Of a stretch of 64,000 nucleotides of DNA, positions 26,319-35,662 are shown piece after piece. Numbering within the stretch: the first letter of the stretch is position 1; every line of letters begins with the position of its first letter. The notes under the pieces are model-generated. The model was not told the DNA's origin. It saw only the letters and a program-made list of their open reading frames with translations, and did not search any database. Position numbers and translations under genes: made by a program. The DNA is from an uncultured Sphingomonadaceae bacterium (GTDB lineage: Bacteria > Pseudomonadota > Alphaproteobacteria > Sphingomonadales > Sphingomonadaceae): positions 1 through 64,000 of the forward strand of contig CANLBM010000016.1 in the NCBI GenBank assembly GCA_947488845.1, read 5' to 3'.

Positions 26319-27655
26319 CAGGCGGCCATTCTTTCTTTGATTTCGCCGGTCAGGCTGTTCGGGCCGGCACGGGTAACCTCGACTTCAACCAAATCGCCAA
26401 TCTTCAGATCGGGCGAAACAATATGCAGCGACTGCAGCCATGGCGTCTTGCCGATCAACTGGCCGTCCAGCTTGCCCTGCCGTTCGAGCAATATGTCGGT
26501 CGTCCGACCCACGGTTTGCTGGTTGAATGCATATTGCTGTTCGTTCAGCAATGCCTGCAATCTCTGCAACCGTTCGTCCATGACTTCCGGTGCGATCTGG
26601 TCATCCATTCCCGCTGCCGGCGTGCCGGGACGAGGGGAATATTTGAAAGAAAATGCCTGGGAATATTGCGCGTCGCGGACGATCTGGAGGGTTTCCTCGA
26701 AATCCTGATCGGTTTCACCCGGGAAGCCGACAATGAAATCGCCCGACAGCGCGACATCGGGTCTAACTGCACGCATCTGATCGAGGATCGCGAGATAGCT
26801 TTCTACGCTATGCGAGCGGTTCATCGCTTTCAGGATACGGTCACTGCCCGACTGCACGGGCAGATGGAGGAAAGGCATCAACTTGCCGACTTCGCCATGC
26901 GCGGCAACCAGTCCTTCGGTCATGTCATTGGGATGGCTGGTCATGTAGCGAATACGCTTCAGGCCGGGAATCTTGTCGAGCGCCCGGATCAGGCCGTCGA
27001 GTCCCTGATGGTTGCCCTTTTCGTCATCGCCGGTCCACGCATTGACATTCTGTCCGAGCAGCGTGATTTCGCGCGCGCCGCCATCGACCAGAGCCTTTGC
27101 CTCGTCGACAAGGTCTGCCCACGGACGGGAGATTTCCGCGCCACGGGTATAGGGAACCACGCAATAGGTGCAGAATTTGTCGCAACCTTCCTGCACGGTC
27201 AGAAAGGCGGTTGGCCGCGCCTGTTTGCCGCGTGACGGCAGGACATCAAATTTCGATATGGCCGGCATGTCGGTGTCGAGCGCTTTCTTGCCCGATCTTG
27301 CGGTTGCCATAAGTTCGGGCAGCCGGTGATAGGCTTGCGGTCCGACCACGATATCGACACTGGGCGCGCGCCGGGAAATTTCCTTTCCCTCGGCCTGCGC
27401 GACGCAGCCGGCGACAGCGATCATCGGACTGCTGCCGTCTTTTCTGCGCAACCGCCCGATATCGGAATAGACCTTGTCGACCGCCTTTTCCCGGATGTGG
27501 CAGGTATTCAGCACCACCAGATCCGCTTCTTCACCATTTTCGGCGGCGCTCATGCCCTGGTCGACGAGCAGTTCGGACATGCGTTCGCCGTCATAGACGT
27601 TCATCTGGCAGCCAAAGGATTTGATGTGGAATTTTTTAAGATCGGCTTGAGTCAT
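26318..27655 (-). CDS. miaB: tRNA-2-methylthio-N6-dimethylallyladenosine synthase
   Basis: 445 residues. The N-terminal methylthiotransferase domain has three cysteines (FGCQMN, NTCHIRE, AGCVAQ) that bind an auxiliary iron-sulfur cluster. The radical-SAM domain has CDKFCTYC near residue 157, and a TRAM domain ends the protein. It adds a methylthio group to i6A37 of tRNAs reading UNN codons. First gene of the miaB-phoH-ybeY-corC set, with 9 bases between plsC and its start. Confidence 0.94.
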   Translation of the reverse strand: MTQADLKKFHIKSFGCQMNVYDGERMSELLVDQGMSAAENGEEADLVVLNTCHIREKAVDKVYSDIGRLRRKDGSSPMIAVAGCVAQAEGKEISRRAPSVDIVVGPQAYHRLPELMATARSGKKALDTDMPAISKFDVLPSRGKQARPTAFLTVQEGCDKFCTYCVVPYTRGAEISRPWADLVDEAKALVDGGAREITLLGQNVNAWTGDDEKGNHQGLDGLIRALDKIPGLKRIRYMTSHPNDMTEGLVAAHGEVGKLMPFLHLPVQSGSDRILKAMNRSHSVESYLAILDQMRAVRPDVALSGDFIVGFPGETDQDFEETLQIVRDAQYSQAFSFKYSPRPGTPAAGMDDQIAPEVMDERLQRLQALLNEQQYAFNQQTVGRTTDILLERQGKLDGQLIGKTPWLQSLHIVSPDLKIGDLVEVEVTRAGPNSLTGEIKERMAA

Positions 27656-27664
27656 AGCACGCGC

Positions 27665-28411
27665 CTATACAATGGGTTTGCCCCCCAGGGAAGCCGAAAG
27701 CGGTTCGGCAATCCGTCGCCTGGCCTCGGCTGCGATATCTTTCCGCGAGGAATAATGGTCGGGATCGAAGGGTTCGAGAAAATTGACTTCCACCAGAAAA
27801 CTCCTGCGCCGCGTCAGTAATCGCCACGCATTGGACGGCGCGCTTTCTTCACCCGTCCAGCTGACTTCATGCGCATATTCTCCATAGTCGAGAAATATCG
27901 GTTGTACCAATATGCCCGGCGGCGGCGGCTCCAGTACTTTCAGGAGCGGGGCCTTGAACGGGAGCAGCATCGAGCCGTCGGTGGTCGTGCCCTCGGGAAA
28001 TATGGTAATTGCCCAGGTTTCCTCCAGAGCATCCCGCAGCTGGTTGATTTGCTGTGCGATGCCCATTCGATCCGACCGGGAAACGAAGACGGTATCATTG
28101 AGCCGGCAGAGCCAGCCGATGATCGGCCAGTTGCCGATCTCTTCCTTCGAAACAAAGGCGGTGCCGCTATGTCCGCCCAGGATCGCAATATCCACCCATG
28201 ACAGATGATTGGATATGAAAAAGACATCCCGTCTTATCGGTGTGCCCTTGATCCTGACACGCGCGCCGCAAGCGAAGGCCGCAATTTTCAGGAAGGTGCG
28301 TGGCCAGGGGTTGGGAAGTCGCAAAAGCCGCCAGATATAGTAAAATGGTACGCACAGGAACAAGGCTGTGAACAGCAGGACGATCCGCAGTGAAAATCTC
28401 AAATAGCCCAT
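27665..28411 (-). CDS. plsC: 1-acyl-sn-glycerol-3-phosphate acyltransferase
   Basis: About 248 residues from ATG 28411, which has GGAG eight bases upstream; an ATG at 28444 is possible. One or two N-terminal membrane helices precede the acyltransferase motif NHLSWVD (the H-x4-D catalytic pair) and FPEGTTTDGS (motif III, substrate binding). It makes phosphatidic acid from lysophosphatidic acid at the inner membrane. The frame is open further upstream and would overlap fur, but that part has no family resemblance. It sits between fur and miaB. Confidence 0.88.
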   Translation of the reverse strand: MGYLRFSLRIVLLFTALFLCVPFYYIWRLLRLPNPWPRTFLKIAAFACGARVRIKGTPIRRDVFFISNHLSWVDIAILGGHSGTAFVSKEEIGNWPIIGWLCRLNDTVFVSRSDRMGIAQQINQLRDALEETWAITIFPEGTTTDGSMLLPFKAPLLKVLEPPPPGILVQPIFLDYGEYAHEVSWTGEESAPSNAWRLLTRRRSFLVEVNFLEPFDPDHYSSRKDIAAEARRRIAEPLSASLGGKPIV

Positions 28412-28490
28412 AGGAGTTGCTCCGTCCCATAGCCGGTATGCCATGGGCTGGGTATCGCAAGGTCGAGCCTCAGGATCGGGTTTAGGCACC

Positions 28491-28913
28491 CTATTTTTTT
28501 CTGGCGAGAGATACGCCATATAGCTCCATGCGGTGATCAACCAGGCGATAGCCCAGCTTTTCTGCTATTTGCTTCTGCAGCGCTTCGAGCTCCGGATCGA
28601 CAAATTCGATAACTTTTCCGGTTTCGACATCAATCAGATGATCATGGTGGGATTCAGGAACGGCTTCATAGCGGGCGCGACCATCGCCAAAATCGTGGCG
28701 GTCCAATATGCCGGCTTCTTCAAACAGGCGAACCGTCCGGTAAACGGTTGCGATGGAAATGCGGGAGTCTACCGCTGAGGCACGTTCATGCAGGGTTTCG
28801 ACGTCAGGATGATCCTCGGCATCGGAAATGACACGCGCGATTACGCGGCGCTGGTCGGTTATCCGCAAGCCTTTTTCTGCACATAGTGCTTCAAGATCGA
28901 TTTTTTGCGGCAT
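28491..28913 (-). CDS. fur: Fur-family metal-responsive repressor
   Basis: 140 residues with an N-terminal winged helix (KGLRITDQRRVIARVI ... ISIATVYRTVRLF) and a C-terminal dimerisation domain with HHDHLID...GKVIEFVD. The CxxC pair of E. coli Fur is replaced (DVET), as in many alphaproteobacterial Fur and Mur proteins. It could therefore respond to iron or to manganese; sequence alone does not decide. A 30-bp perfect palindrome lies 58 bases upstream of its ATG. Confidence 0.88.
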   Translation of the reverse strand: MPQKIDLEALCAEKGLRITDQRRVIARVISDAEDHPDVETLHERASAVDSRISIATVYRTVRLFEEAGILDRHDFGDGRARYEAVPESHHDHLIDVETGKVIEFVDPELEALQKQIAEKLGYRLVDHRMELYGVSLARKK

Positions 28914-28970
28914 AAACCCTTTTCGTTATCCTCGGGAAGACTCTATGCGGGGTGCTGGATATTGCAAAGC

Positions 28971-29000
28971 GAAAATTGCGGCAATATTGCCGCAATTTTC
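28971..29000 (-). terminator. terminator-like perfect palindrome between mucR and fur
   Basis: GAAAATTGCGGCAAT and its exact reverse complement form a 30-bp perfect palindrome. On the minus strand it lies 26 bases after the mucR stop and has an A-rich left and T-rich right arm with a GC core, as in Rho-independent terminators. A regulator-binding role upstream of fur is an alternative. Confidence 0.65.
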
Positions 29001-29026
29001 TAATTTCGATGCACGAGCGAAGCTAT

Positions 29027-29443
29027 TTACTTCTTTGGACCCTTTTTCTTGCCGAGGCCGATAGCCTTGGCAAGCTGACGGCGCTTCTCCGCATAATTGG
29101 GAGCGACCATCGGATAATCGTTGGGCAGGCCCCATTTTGCGCGATAATCTTCCGGCGTCATGCCATAATGCGTCATCAGATGGCGTTTCAGCATCTTGAG
29201 CTTCTTGCCATCTTCCAGGCAGATAACATAATCCGGCTTGATAGAGGATTTGATGGGAACAGCGGGATCAGGGCGGGCCTGTTCCGCGGCTTTGCCCGAA
29301 AGACCGGCGAGAGCTCCATGAACACTGCTGATAATAAGCGGTAAATCCGATACCGCTACGCTGTTGTTGCTGACATGTGCAGCAACGATGTCTGAAGTGA
29401 GTGTAATCAGCGTCTCATTCAGAGCAATTTCTTCCTCAGTCAT
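29027..29443 (-). CDS. MucR/Ros-family transcriptional regulator
   Basis: About 138 residues from ATG 29443. The C-terminal half has the MucR core: a zinc-finger-like CLEDGKKLKMLKRHLMTHYGMTPEDYRAKWGLP, followed by basic residues. Only one Cys is present before the H-x-x-x-H part, as in several alphaproteobacterial MucR proteins. Members repress exopolysaccharide, motility and cell-cycle genes in alphaproteobacteria, binding AT-rich DNA. The gene has its own upstream gap of about 100 bases and a terminator-like palindrome after it. Confidence 0.9.
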   Translation of the reverse strand: MTEEEIALNETLITLTSDIVAAHVSNNSVAVSDLPLIISSVHGALAGLSGKAAEQARPDPAVPIKSSIKPDYVICLEDGKKLKMLKRHLMTHYGMTPEDYRAKWGLPNDYPMVAPNYAEKRRQLAKAIGLGKKKGPKK

Positions 29444-29542
29444 AATATTATACCCTTTTGCGACCATTATTATTATATTGCAATTATTGCGGGCCGTTAT
29501 TTACACGAACGAACGCAAGCTGCAATAGTCAAACCAATCCAG

Positions 29543-30061
29543 TCAGTTCTCTTTTGTTTGGTCGGAAACCGTGGCCTTATAGGTTATGGCGTCGAATTTT
29601 TTCATATTCGGGCCAGTATAGTACGCCTTGCGTAACCCAATCTCGCGGAAGCCAAATCTGGTATAGAGTTTTACCGCAGGATTATTGGCCCGCATTTCAA
29701 GAAAAATGGTAGCAACCTGATCCGCTCGAGCGATCAGGAACATTTGTTCGAGCAGCAAATAGCCGACACCGTGATTCTGATATTCCGGAGCCACGGCAAT
29801 CATCAGGAGCTCCTCCTCATCCGCTGCCTGACGGCTGATCACAAAACCACAGATCATGTCGTTTCTTCGGGCGATCAAAAGCTTGGCGCTGGGCAGTGCC
29901 AGCATCGACCGGCACTGGTGATGATTCCAGCCTTCGCCATAGGTTTTGGGAAAGGCGCCTTCCATGATCCGCATAACGTCATTCAAATTGCTGAAATCAC
30001 CGGGCCGGACGTCGACCGGGGCAAGATCACGATCTTCCCGCGGCTTGTGGCGACTGGCCAT
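29543..30061 (-). CDS. rimI: ribosomal protein S18-alanine N-acetyltransferase (GNAT)
   Basis: 172 residues. The GNAT core holds the acetyl-CoA loop VAPEYQNHGVGYLLLEQM (Q/RxxGxG/A) and a late NPAVKLYTRFGFREIGLRKAYY, diagnostic of RimI. It acetylates the N terminus of ribosomal protein S18. It starts 3 bases after tsaB, a conserved pairing in bacteria. The N-terminal 25 residues are longer than in E. coli RimI. Confidence 0.88.
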   Translation of the reverse strand: MASRHKPREDRDLAPVDVRPGDFSNLNDVMRIMEGAFPKTYGEGWNHHQCRSMLALPSAKLLIARRNDMICGFVISRQAADEEELLMIAVAPEYQNHGVGYLLLEQMFLIARADQVATIFLEMRANNPAVKLYTRFGFREIGLRKAYYTGPNMKKFDAITYKATVSDQTKEN

Positions 30062-30064
30062 CGG

Positions 30065-30691
30065 TCAGGAGGCTTTCGCCGGCTGGGCGTCCGGTTTGCG
30101 TCCATAAACGGGTTTGGATGACATTTTCTTCATATCGCTGGCGACTAAAGCGATTTGCGAAGCATTTGGCAATATTGGATAGTGATCAATCGCGCCGACT
30201 ATTCGGGCAAGGTCCGTCGCTGCGGATCCGGCAATGATGTCGGCTTTCACCTCGTTCGCCGCTTGCTCCGGGGTGAGCGAGGCGAACGGCGCCAACGGTT
30301 CGCCGTTGCTTGAGAAATTCTGCAGAAAATATTCGCCATGGCCTGCAAGCATAGCCACGCAGACCGGGCGTGGCGTTTCAAGCTGTTTCCGGGCCTGCGC
30401 TGCTACCAGCGCGAGACACGAGTAACCATGGATTTCGGCGTCCCAGGCAAGTGCCAGGGCCTTTGCAGCGGAAATGCCGATGCGAACGCCGGTAAAGCTT
30501 CCGGGGCCGCAATTTACCAATATTCGATCCGCTTTGCCGCGGTCGGAAAGCTGCGCGATGGCCGGAATCAGCTTTTCCGCATGACCCCGTCCGATTTCGG
30601 CATAATCCGAAGCAATCAACACATCATCTTCGAATAGTGCAACGGAACATGCGATGGTGGCCGTGTCGATCGCGAGCAGGCGGTCGCCCAT
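30065..30691 (-). CDS. tsaB: tRNA threonylcarbamoyladenosine biosynthesis protein TsaB
   Basis: About 208 residues from ATG 30691; the TTG just upstream is less likely. The ASKHA-type start (LLAIDTATIACSVALFED) and GPGSFTGVRIGISAAKALA are TsaB hallmarks. It forms the TsaB-TsaD-TsaE complex that makes t6A37 in ANN-decoding tRNAs. It is followed directly by rimI and preceded by a nitroreductase gene that ends 7 bases upstream. Confidence 0.93.
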   Translation of the reverse strand: MGDRLLAIDTATIACSVALFEDDVLIASDYAEIGRGHAEKLIPAIAQLSDRGKADRILVNCGPGSFTGVRIGISAAKALALAWDAEIHGYSCLALVAAQARKQLETPRPVCVAMLAGHGEYFLQNFSSNGEPLAPFASLTPEQAANEVKADIIAGSAATDLARIVGAIDHYPILPNASQIALVASDMKKMSSKPVYGRKPDAQPAKAS

Positions 30692-30698
30692 CAAACGG

Positions 30699-31298
30699 TC
30701 AGATCAAGCTGTTGAATTTGTCGAATTCGGGCCGTGGGCTGCGATCAAAAATCGTTGCCGGATCGCCATAGCCCAGAGTCGAGATGAAGTTGGATTTGAC
30801 GTTGGGCTGGTCGCCGAAAAATTCCTTGTCGACCGCACCCTGGTCAAAACCCGACATGGGACCGGTGTCGAGACCGAGCGCGCGGGCGGCCATGATAAAA
30901 TAGGCGCCCTGCAACGAGCTGTTGCGCAAAGCGTGAATCTTGCGCGCTTCAGGATCCCCGGCAAACCAGCTTTTGGCGTCGGCATGGGGGAATAGTTCGG
31001 GCAGATATTCGTGAAAATCCTCGTCCATACCGATGATCACCGCGACCGGTGCTTTGCGGACCTTGTCCTGGTTTGCTGCTAACGTCAGGGCCGCGAGCCG
31101 GTCCTTCGCCTCCTGGCTATGGCACCAGATAAGCCGCGACGGCAGCATGTTTGCGCTGGTGGGGCCCATTTTCATCAGGTTCCAGATAGCGTGCAGCTGC
31201 TCTACCGATACAGGTTTGTCATGATAGCCGTTATAGGTGCGCGCTTCGAGAAACAGTTGATTCAGCGCCGCTTGATCCAATGGAGAATTCATTGTCAT
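30699..31298 (-). CDS. malonic semialdehyde reductase / nitroreductase-like protein (RutE type)
   Basis: 199 residues. FMN-dependent nitroreductase fold with TSANMLPSRLIWC near residue 52 and ALGLDTGPMSGFD near 145, both typical of the RutE/HadB subgroup. RutE reduces malonic semialdehyde to 3-hydroxypropionate in pyrimidine breakdown, but no other rut gene is nearby, so a general NAD(P)H-dependent reductase role is as likely. It lies between the NifU-like gene and tsaB on the same strand. Confidence 0.82.
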   Translation of the reverse strand: MTMNSPLDQAALNQLFLEARTYNGYHDKPVSVEQLHAIWNLMKMGPTSANMLPSRLIWCHSQEAKDRLAALTLAANQDKVRKAPVAVIIGMDEDFHEYLPELFPHADAKSWFAGDPEARKIHALRNSSLQGAYFIMAARALGLDTGPMSGFDQGAVDKEFFGDQPNVKSNFISTLGYGDPATIFDRSPRPEFDKFNSLI

Positions 31299-31318
31299 GC
31301 CTTTGTGTAAAAGGGAAT

Positions 31319-31891
31319 TTATGCAGCCTGGACGTCCGTAACTTCAGGAACATAATGTTTCAGCAAGGATTCGATCCCGTGTTTCAGAGTAGCTGACGAG
31401 GACGGGCATCCTGCGCAGGCACCCTGCATTTTCAGGAATACCGTACCTTTGTTGAAGCCACGATAGATGATGTCGCCGCCATCATTGGCAACCGCCGGGC
31501 GGACCCGGGTTTCGATCAATTCCTTGATCTGCGCCACAATATCGGCGTCTTCCGGGTCGTCATGGACTTCCTCTTCGGGAGGAACCGAAATTTCTCCCGC
31601 GCTGCCCGGTTTGAACAAAGGCAGTCCCCCCGAAAAATGATCGAGCAAGATGCTGAGCACCTGCGGTTTCTGGTCACTCCAATCGGAGCCCGGTCCGCAG
31701 GTTACCGATATGAAATCGGAACCGAAGAAAACGCCTGTGACATCGCCGAGTGTGAACAGCGCCTCGGCCAGCGGGGATATTTCGGCGTCCTCAGGAGACG
31801 CGAAGTCACGGGTGCCGTCGGTCATGACCGTTTGCCCGACCAGAAATTTGAGGGTCGAGGGGTTCGGGGTTTTTTCTGTTTCAATAAGCAT
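31319..31891 (-). CDS. NifU-family iron-sulfur carrier protein (NfuA/Nfu1 type)
   Basis: About 190 residues from ATG 31891. The N-terminal Nfu domain starts MLIETEKTPNPSTLKFLVG and the C-terminal NifU domain has the GACAGCPSS CxxC motif that binds a bridging Fe4S4 cluster. The protein delivers clusters to targets such as lipoyl synthase and aconitase. An upstream extension to 31981 is open but does not match the family. It is divergent from the M16 peptidase gene with about 125 bases between starts. Confidence 0.92.
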   Translation of the reverse strand: MLIETEKTPNPSTLKFLVGQTVMTDGTRDFASPEDAEISPLAEALFTLGDVTGVFFGSDFISVTCGPGSDWSDQKPQVLSILLDHFSGGLPLFKPGSAGEISVPPEEEVHDDPEDADIVAQIKELIETRVRPAVANDGGDIIYRGFNKGTVFLKMQGACAGCPSSSATLKHGIESLLKHYVPEVTDVQAA

Positions 31892-32016
31892 GATTCTTAT
31901 CTGGCGATTATTGTTGGCGCTATCAAGGGGTAAACGCTTTTGCCGCTGCAGCATTTGCCATGGATCGGGGGGAATATTCACTGGCCAGTAAGATTGGGGC
32001 TGCTTATATCAATTGC

Positions 32017-34935
32017 ATGAAATCAACATTCTCCCGTCTCACCCGACATATGTCGATCGTCTGCTTTGCCTTTGGCCTGTTGGCAATGCCAAATCTGGCC
32101 GCTGCACAACCGGCCGAGCGCACCGAAGCACAGCCGTGGCTCTACAAGAACAGCGATGTTCCGGTCGACAAGAGCTGGACCTTCGGTGAACTGGACAATG
32201 GATTGCGCTATGCGATCAAGCATAATGGTGTGCCGCCGGGGCAGGTTTCGATCCGGTTGCGGATGGATGTCGGTTCGCTGATGGAGACCGAGAAGGAACT
32301 GGGATTTGCCCATTTCATGGAGCATCTGACCTTTCGCGGTTCAACCCATGTGCCCGACGGCGAAGCGAAGCGCGTCTGGCAGCGACTGGGGGCGACGTTT
32401 GGAAGCGACAGCAACGCCGAAACCACGCCAACCCAAACGGTCTACAAGCTGGACCTGCCCAATGCCAACCGTGCCAGTCTCGACGAGAGTCTGAAAATAT
32501 TGTCGGGAATGGTAAGTTCTCCCGGCTTGAACATATCCGCAATCAATGCAGAACGTCCGGTGGTGCTGGCTGAATTGCGCGAACGCGCCGGTCCCCAGAC
32601 CATCGTGCAAAATGCAACGCGCGAACTATTCTTTGCCGGGCAGTTGCTGGCGAACCGCGCGCCTATCGGAACGGCGGAAACCCTGGGCGCGGCAACGCCG
32701 CAAATGCTGCAACTATTCCATCAGCGTTGGTATCGGCCTGAGCAAGCGGTCATCGTAATCGCCGGAGACGGAGATCCGGTGCTCTTCGAGGAATTGCTGA
32801 AAAAGCATTTTTCCAAATGGCGTGGAAAAGGCGAGGCCGGGACCATTCCCGATTTCGGGCAACCGCGAGATATAGAGGATATCAGCCGCATTGTTATCGA
32901 GCCGACTCTGCCGCGGTTCATTTCGATGGTCATCGCCCGGCCCTGGGAACAGGTCGAGGATACGATTGTCTATAACCAGCAGATTTTGATCGATTTGCTG
33001 GCGCTGCAGATGATCAACCGCCGTCTGGAAGCCCGGGCAAGGGCAGGAGGTAGCTATCTCCAGGCAAGCGTCGGACAGGATGATGTCAGCCGCTCGATTG
33101 ACGGGACATTTATCAGCATCATTCCGCTTGGGGACGATTGGGAGGCTGCTCTGACTGATGTTCGCGGTGTTATCGCCGATGCCACAACCGTCGCACCTTC
33201 CGAGGCTGATATTGCCCGCGAAATTGCCGAATTTGATGCTGCGCTCGCGATCGGTGTCGAAAGCTACCAAACGGAAGCGGCACGAAAGCAGGCTGATGAT
33301 ATTGTCAACGCCGTGGACATCCGTGAAACTGTCGCGACGCCACAAGTCGCGCTCGATGTATTCCGCGCGATGCGGAATCTTTACACGCCGGAAAGGCTAC
33401 TCGAGTCGACGCGTAAATTATTTACCGGGGTGTCCACGCGCGCCTTGCTGACATCGCCCGACGTTATCGATGACGGGAAGGTCAAGCTGTCGAGGGCGTT
33501 GCGCAGCACTGTCAATGCTTCAAGCGACGTTCGCGTCACCCAATCCGATCTGGGTTTCGAAGCCCTCAAGAAGATCGGGAAAAAAGGCTCGATCAAATCA
33601 GCCCGGCAAATCGACCGTTTCGATATTGAACAGATCGAACTTTCCAACGGGGTCAGGGTCCTGCTGTTTCCGAACACGTCGGAACGTAACAAGATCATGG
33701 TCAATGCCCGGTTCGGCAGCGGATATAGCGGCTTGTCTCCTCATCAGGAATCACTTGCCTGGTCCGGCGCGCTGGCGTTGGTTGCCAGCGGGGTCGGGGA
33801 TCTGGGACAGGAGGAACTCGACAAGATAACCACCGGGCGCCGGATTGGACTCCGGTTCAACATAGACAATGATGCCTTCGAAATCGGTGCCGATACGAGG
33901 CCGGCCGATCTCGAAGACCAACTGCATCTGATCGCAGCGAAATTGGAAAATCCACGTTGGGATCCGGCACCGGTCATCCGCAGCAGAGCGGCATCGCTTA
34001 TCAGTTACGACAGCTTTTCGGCATCGCCCCAGGCCGTTATGCAGCGGGACCTTGAATGGCTCGTCCATGGAAAGGATCCTCGCTGGAAGACTCCGGACAA
34101 GAATGATTTCGAAAAACTCGACGCGGAGAATTTCAAGCAATTCTGGAAGCCGATTCTGGCGAGCGGTCCGGTCGAGCTGATGCTATTTGGTGATTTCGAG
34201 CGTGATCAGGCGGTAGAGGCGATCCTCAAGACCTTTGGCGCCTTGAAAACGCGCAAGCCGCTTGCTGTTCGGCCTGAAGCAATATCACCGAATTTTCCGT
34301 CTCCGCAGGCCGGTCCGGAAATACTCGTTCATAAAGGGGATCAGGACCGGGCTGCTGCGATGGTGGCCTGGCCAACCGGTGGCGGGCTGGCAAATATCCG
34401 CGAGAGCCGGAAACTGGAAGTGCTTGTGTCCATTTTCAACGACCGGTTGTTTGAAATTCTTCGTTCCCAACAAGGGGCAAGCTATAGTCCGCAAGTGGTC
34501 AACAGCTGGCCGGTCGAGTTTGATTCCGGCGGTTATATCGGCGCACAAAGCCAGTTAACCCCGGACAATATAGACCGCTTTTACAATGTCGTTGAATTGA
34601 TCGCCAAAGACCTCCGGGAAAATCCGGTGAGTGCCGATGAGTTGAAGCGGGTCGTCGAACCCTTGCGTCAGCTTATAGCCCGCGCCTCCAGCGGCAACAG
34701 TTTCTGGATGAGCCAGTTGGAGGGGGCAAGCTTCAATTCGCAGAAATTTGTTGCGCTGCAGTCTCTGCTCAGCGATTATACCGTCATAACCCCCGAAGAG
34801 GTGCAGGCTCTGGCGGTCAAATATCTGGATGACCGCAAGAAATGGAAACTGGTGGTTCTGCCGGAGGGCAACCGGCTTGCCGCGAATGACAACAAACCGG
34901 AGGCGGCGTCAGAAGATAGCGCGGTCAGCAACTAG
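32017..34935 (+). CDS. periplasmic M16-family zinc metalloprotease
   Basis: About 972 residues. A signal peptide ends near AAAQPAE. The first M16 domain carries the inverted zinc site HFMEH (H99, E102, H103) with a downstream Glu near ERPVVLAEL. The second half repeats the fold without the active site, as in pitrilysin-type single-chain enzymes. It should degrade peptides in the periplasm or at the outer membrane. The start is uncertain: ATG 32017 and 32050 are both in frame and neither has a strong ribosome-binding site; 31960 is too far upstream. Its stop shares the four bases CTAG with the converging redoxin gene. Confidence 0.88.
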   Translation: MKSTFSRLTRHMSIVCFAFGLLAMPNLAAAQPAERTEAQPWLYKNSDVPVDKSWTFGELDNGLRYAIKHNGVPPGQVSIRLRMDVGSLMETEKELGFAHFMEHLTFRGSTHVPDGEAKRVWQRLGATFGSDSNAETTPTQTVYKLDLPNANRASLDESLKILSGMVSSPGLNISAINAERPVVLAELRERAGPQTIVQNATRELFFAGQLLANRAPIGTAETLGAATPQMLQLFHQRWYRPEQAVIVIAGDGDPVLFEELLKKHFSKWRGKGEAGTIPDFGQPRDIEDISRIVIEPTLPRFISMVIARPWEQVEDTIVYNQQILIDLLALQMINRRLEARARAGGSYLQASVGQDDVSRSIDGTFISIIPLGDDWEAALTDVRGVIADATTVAPSEADIAREIAEFDAALAIGVESYQTEAARKQADDIVNAVDIRETVATPQVALDVFRAMRNLYTPERLLESTRKLFTGVSTRALLTSPDVIDDGKVKLSRALRSTVNASSDVRVTQSDLGFEALKKIGKKGSIKSARQIDRFDIEQIELSNGVRVLLFPNTSERNKIMVNARFGSGYSGLSPHQESLAWSGALALVASGVGDLGQEELDKITTGRRIGLRFNIDNDAFEIGADTRPADLEDQLHLIAAKLENPRWDPAPVIRSRAASLISYDSFSASPQAVMQRDLEWLVHGKDPRWKTPDKNDFEKLDAENFKQFWKPILASGPVELMLFGDFERDQAVEAILKTFGALKTRKPLAVRPEAISPNFPSPQAGPEILVHKGDQDRAAAMVAWPTGGGLANIRESRKLEVLVSIFNDRLFEILRSQQGASYSPQVVNSWPVEFDSGGYIGAQSQLTPDNIDRFYNVVELIAKDLRENPVSADELKRVVEPLRQLIARASSGNSFWMSQLEGASFNSQKFVALQSLLSDYTVITPEEVQALAVKYLDDRKKWKLVVLPEGNRLAANDNKPEAASEDSAVSN

Positions 34936-35564
34936 ATAGAATCGACCAGCGCCAGTATCTGCTCGTTGCTGGGCCGTTTCTTGAAATCGCCTGACACGGA
35001 TTTTGCAACAATCTTGCCCGTTTTGTCGATCACGAATACCGAGGCATAAGGCACGCCAACGGCGCGGCCGTCGGTATATTGCGGGTCGCGCAACCCGAAG
35101 CCGTCAATCACCGTGGATGGCTGGTCGGAGAGCATCCGATATCGCAACATCTGGTTTTGCGAGAACCGGTCCTGCTGGTCAGGGCTGTCATAGGAAAGCC
35201 CGTAAAGATCATAGCCGCGATCCTTCAGATCGTCGACAATGGCATTGATCGATTTCAATTGGGTCTGGCAATAAGGGCACCATTCGACCGATCGGGTAAA
35301 GACGATGAGGGCAGGGCCATTCTCGAGAATTTTACCGAGAGTGGTCTCGCCCCCGTCGATTAACAGGCCGGCAGCAAGCGGCGCTTGGTCTCCGACGGTC
35401 AGACCGGCATCAATGCTATCCGCCGCGCTGATCGGTGCCACGATCGTTTCCGGCTTGCTTTCAACCTGTTCGGCAAATGCGGAGTCTGCCTCGGGAGCGG
35501 GGTCAGAACAGCCAGCCAGGGCCACGGCAGCAGAGGAAGACAATAACAATATCGTTCGTTTCAT
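34932..35564 (-). CDS. thioredoxin-fold (AhpC/TSA-like) lipoprotein
   Basis: About 210 residues. The N terminus is a lipoprotein signal with lipobox LAGC, so the protein is probably membrane-anchored in the periplasm. The thioredoxin-like core has VEWCPYCQTQL (CxxC) and a conserved GVPYASVFVIDKTGKI. It resembles peroxiredoxin-like or bacterioferritin-comigratory-type redoxins, with a CPYC rather than a single peroxidatic Cys. Likely function: periplasmic thiol reduction or peroxide defence. ATG 35564 is preceded by GGAG. Confidence 0.82.
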   Translation of the reverse strand: MKRTILLLSSSAAVALAGCSDPAPEADSAFAEQVESKPETIVAPISAADSIDAGLTVGDQAPLAAGLLIDGGETTLGKILENGPALIVFTRSVEWCPYCQTQLKSINAIVDDLKDRGYDLYGLSYDSPDQQDRFSQNQMLRYRMLSDQPSTVIDGFGLRDPQYTDGRAVGVPYASVFVIDKTGKIVAKSVSGDFKKRPSNEQILALVDSI

Positions 35565-35662
35565 GAAGGACTCCATCTGATTACCTTCGCGAGCGTTCGA
35601 AGTTCAAACCATGTCGTTGCAGCAATCGACCCGCACCGCGCCTCAACGAAACTCCGATACCA

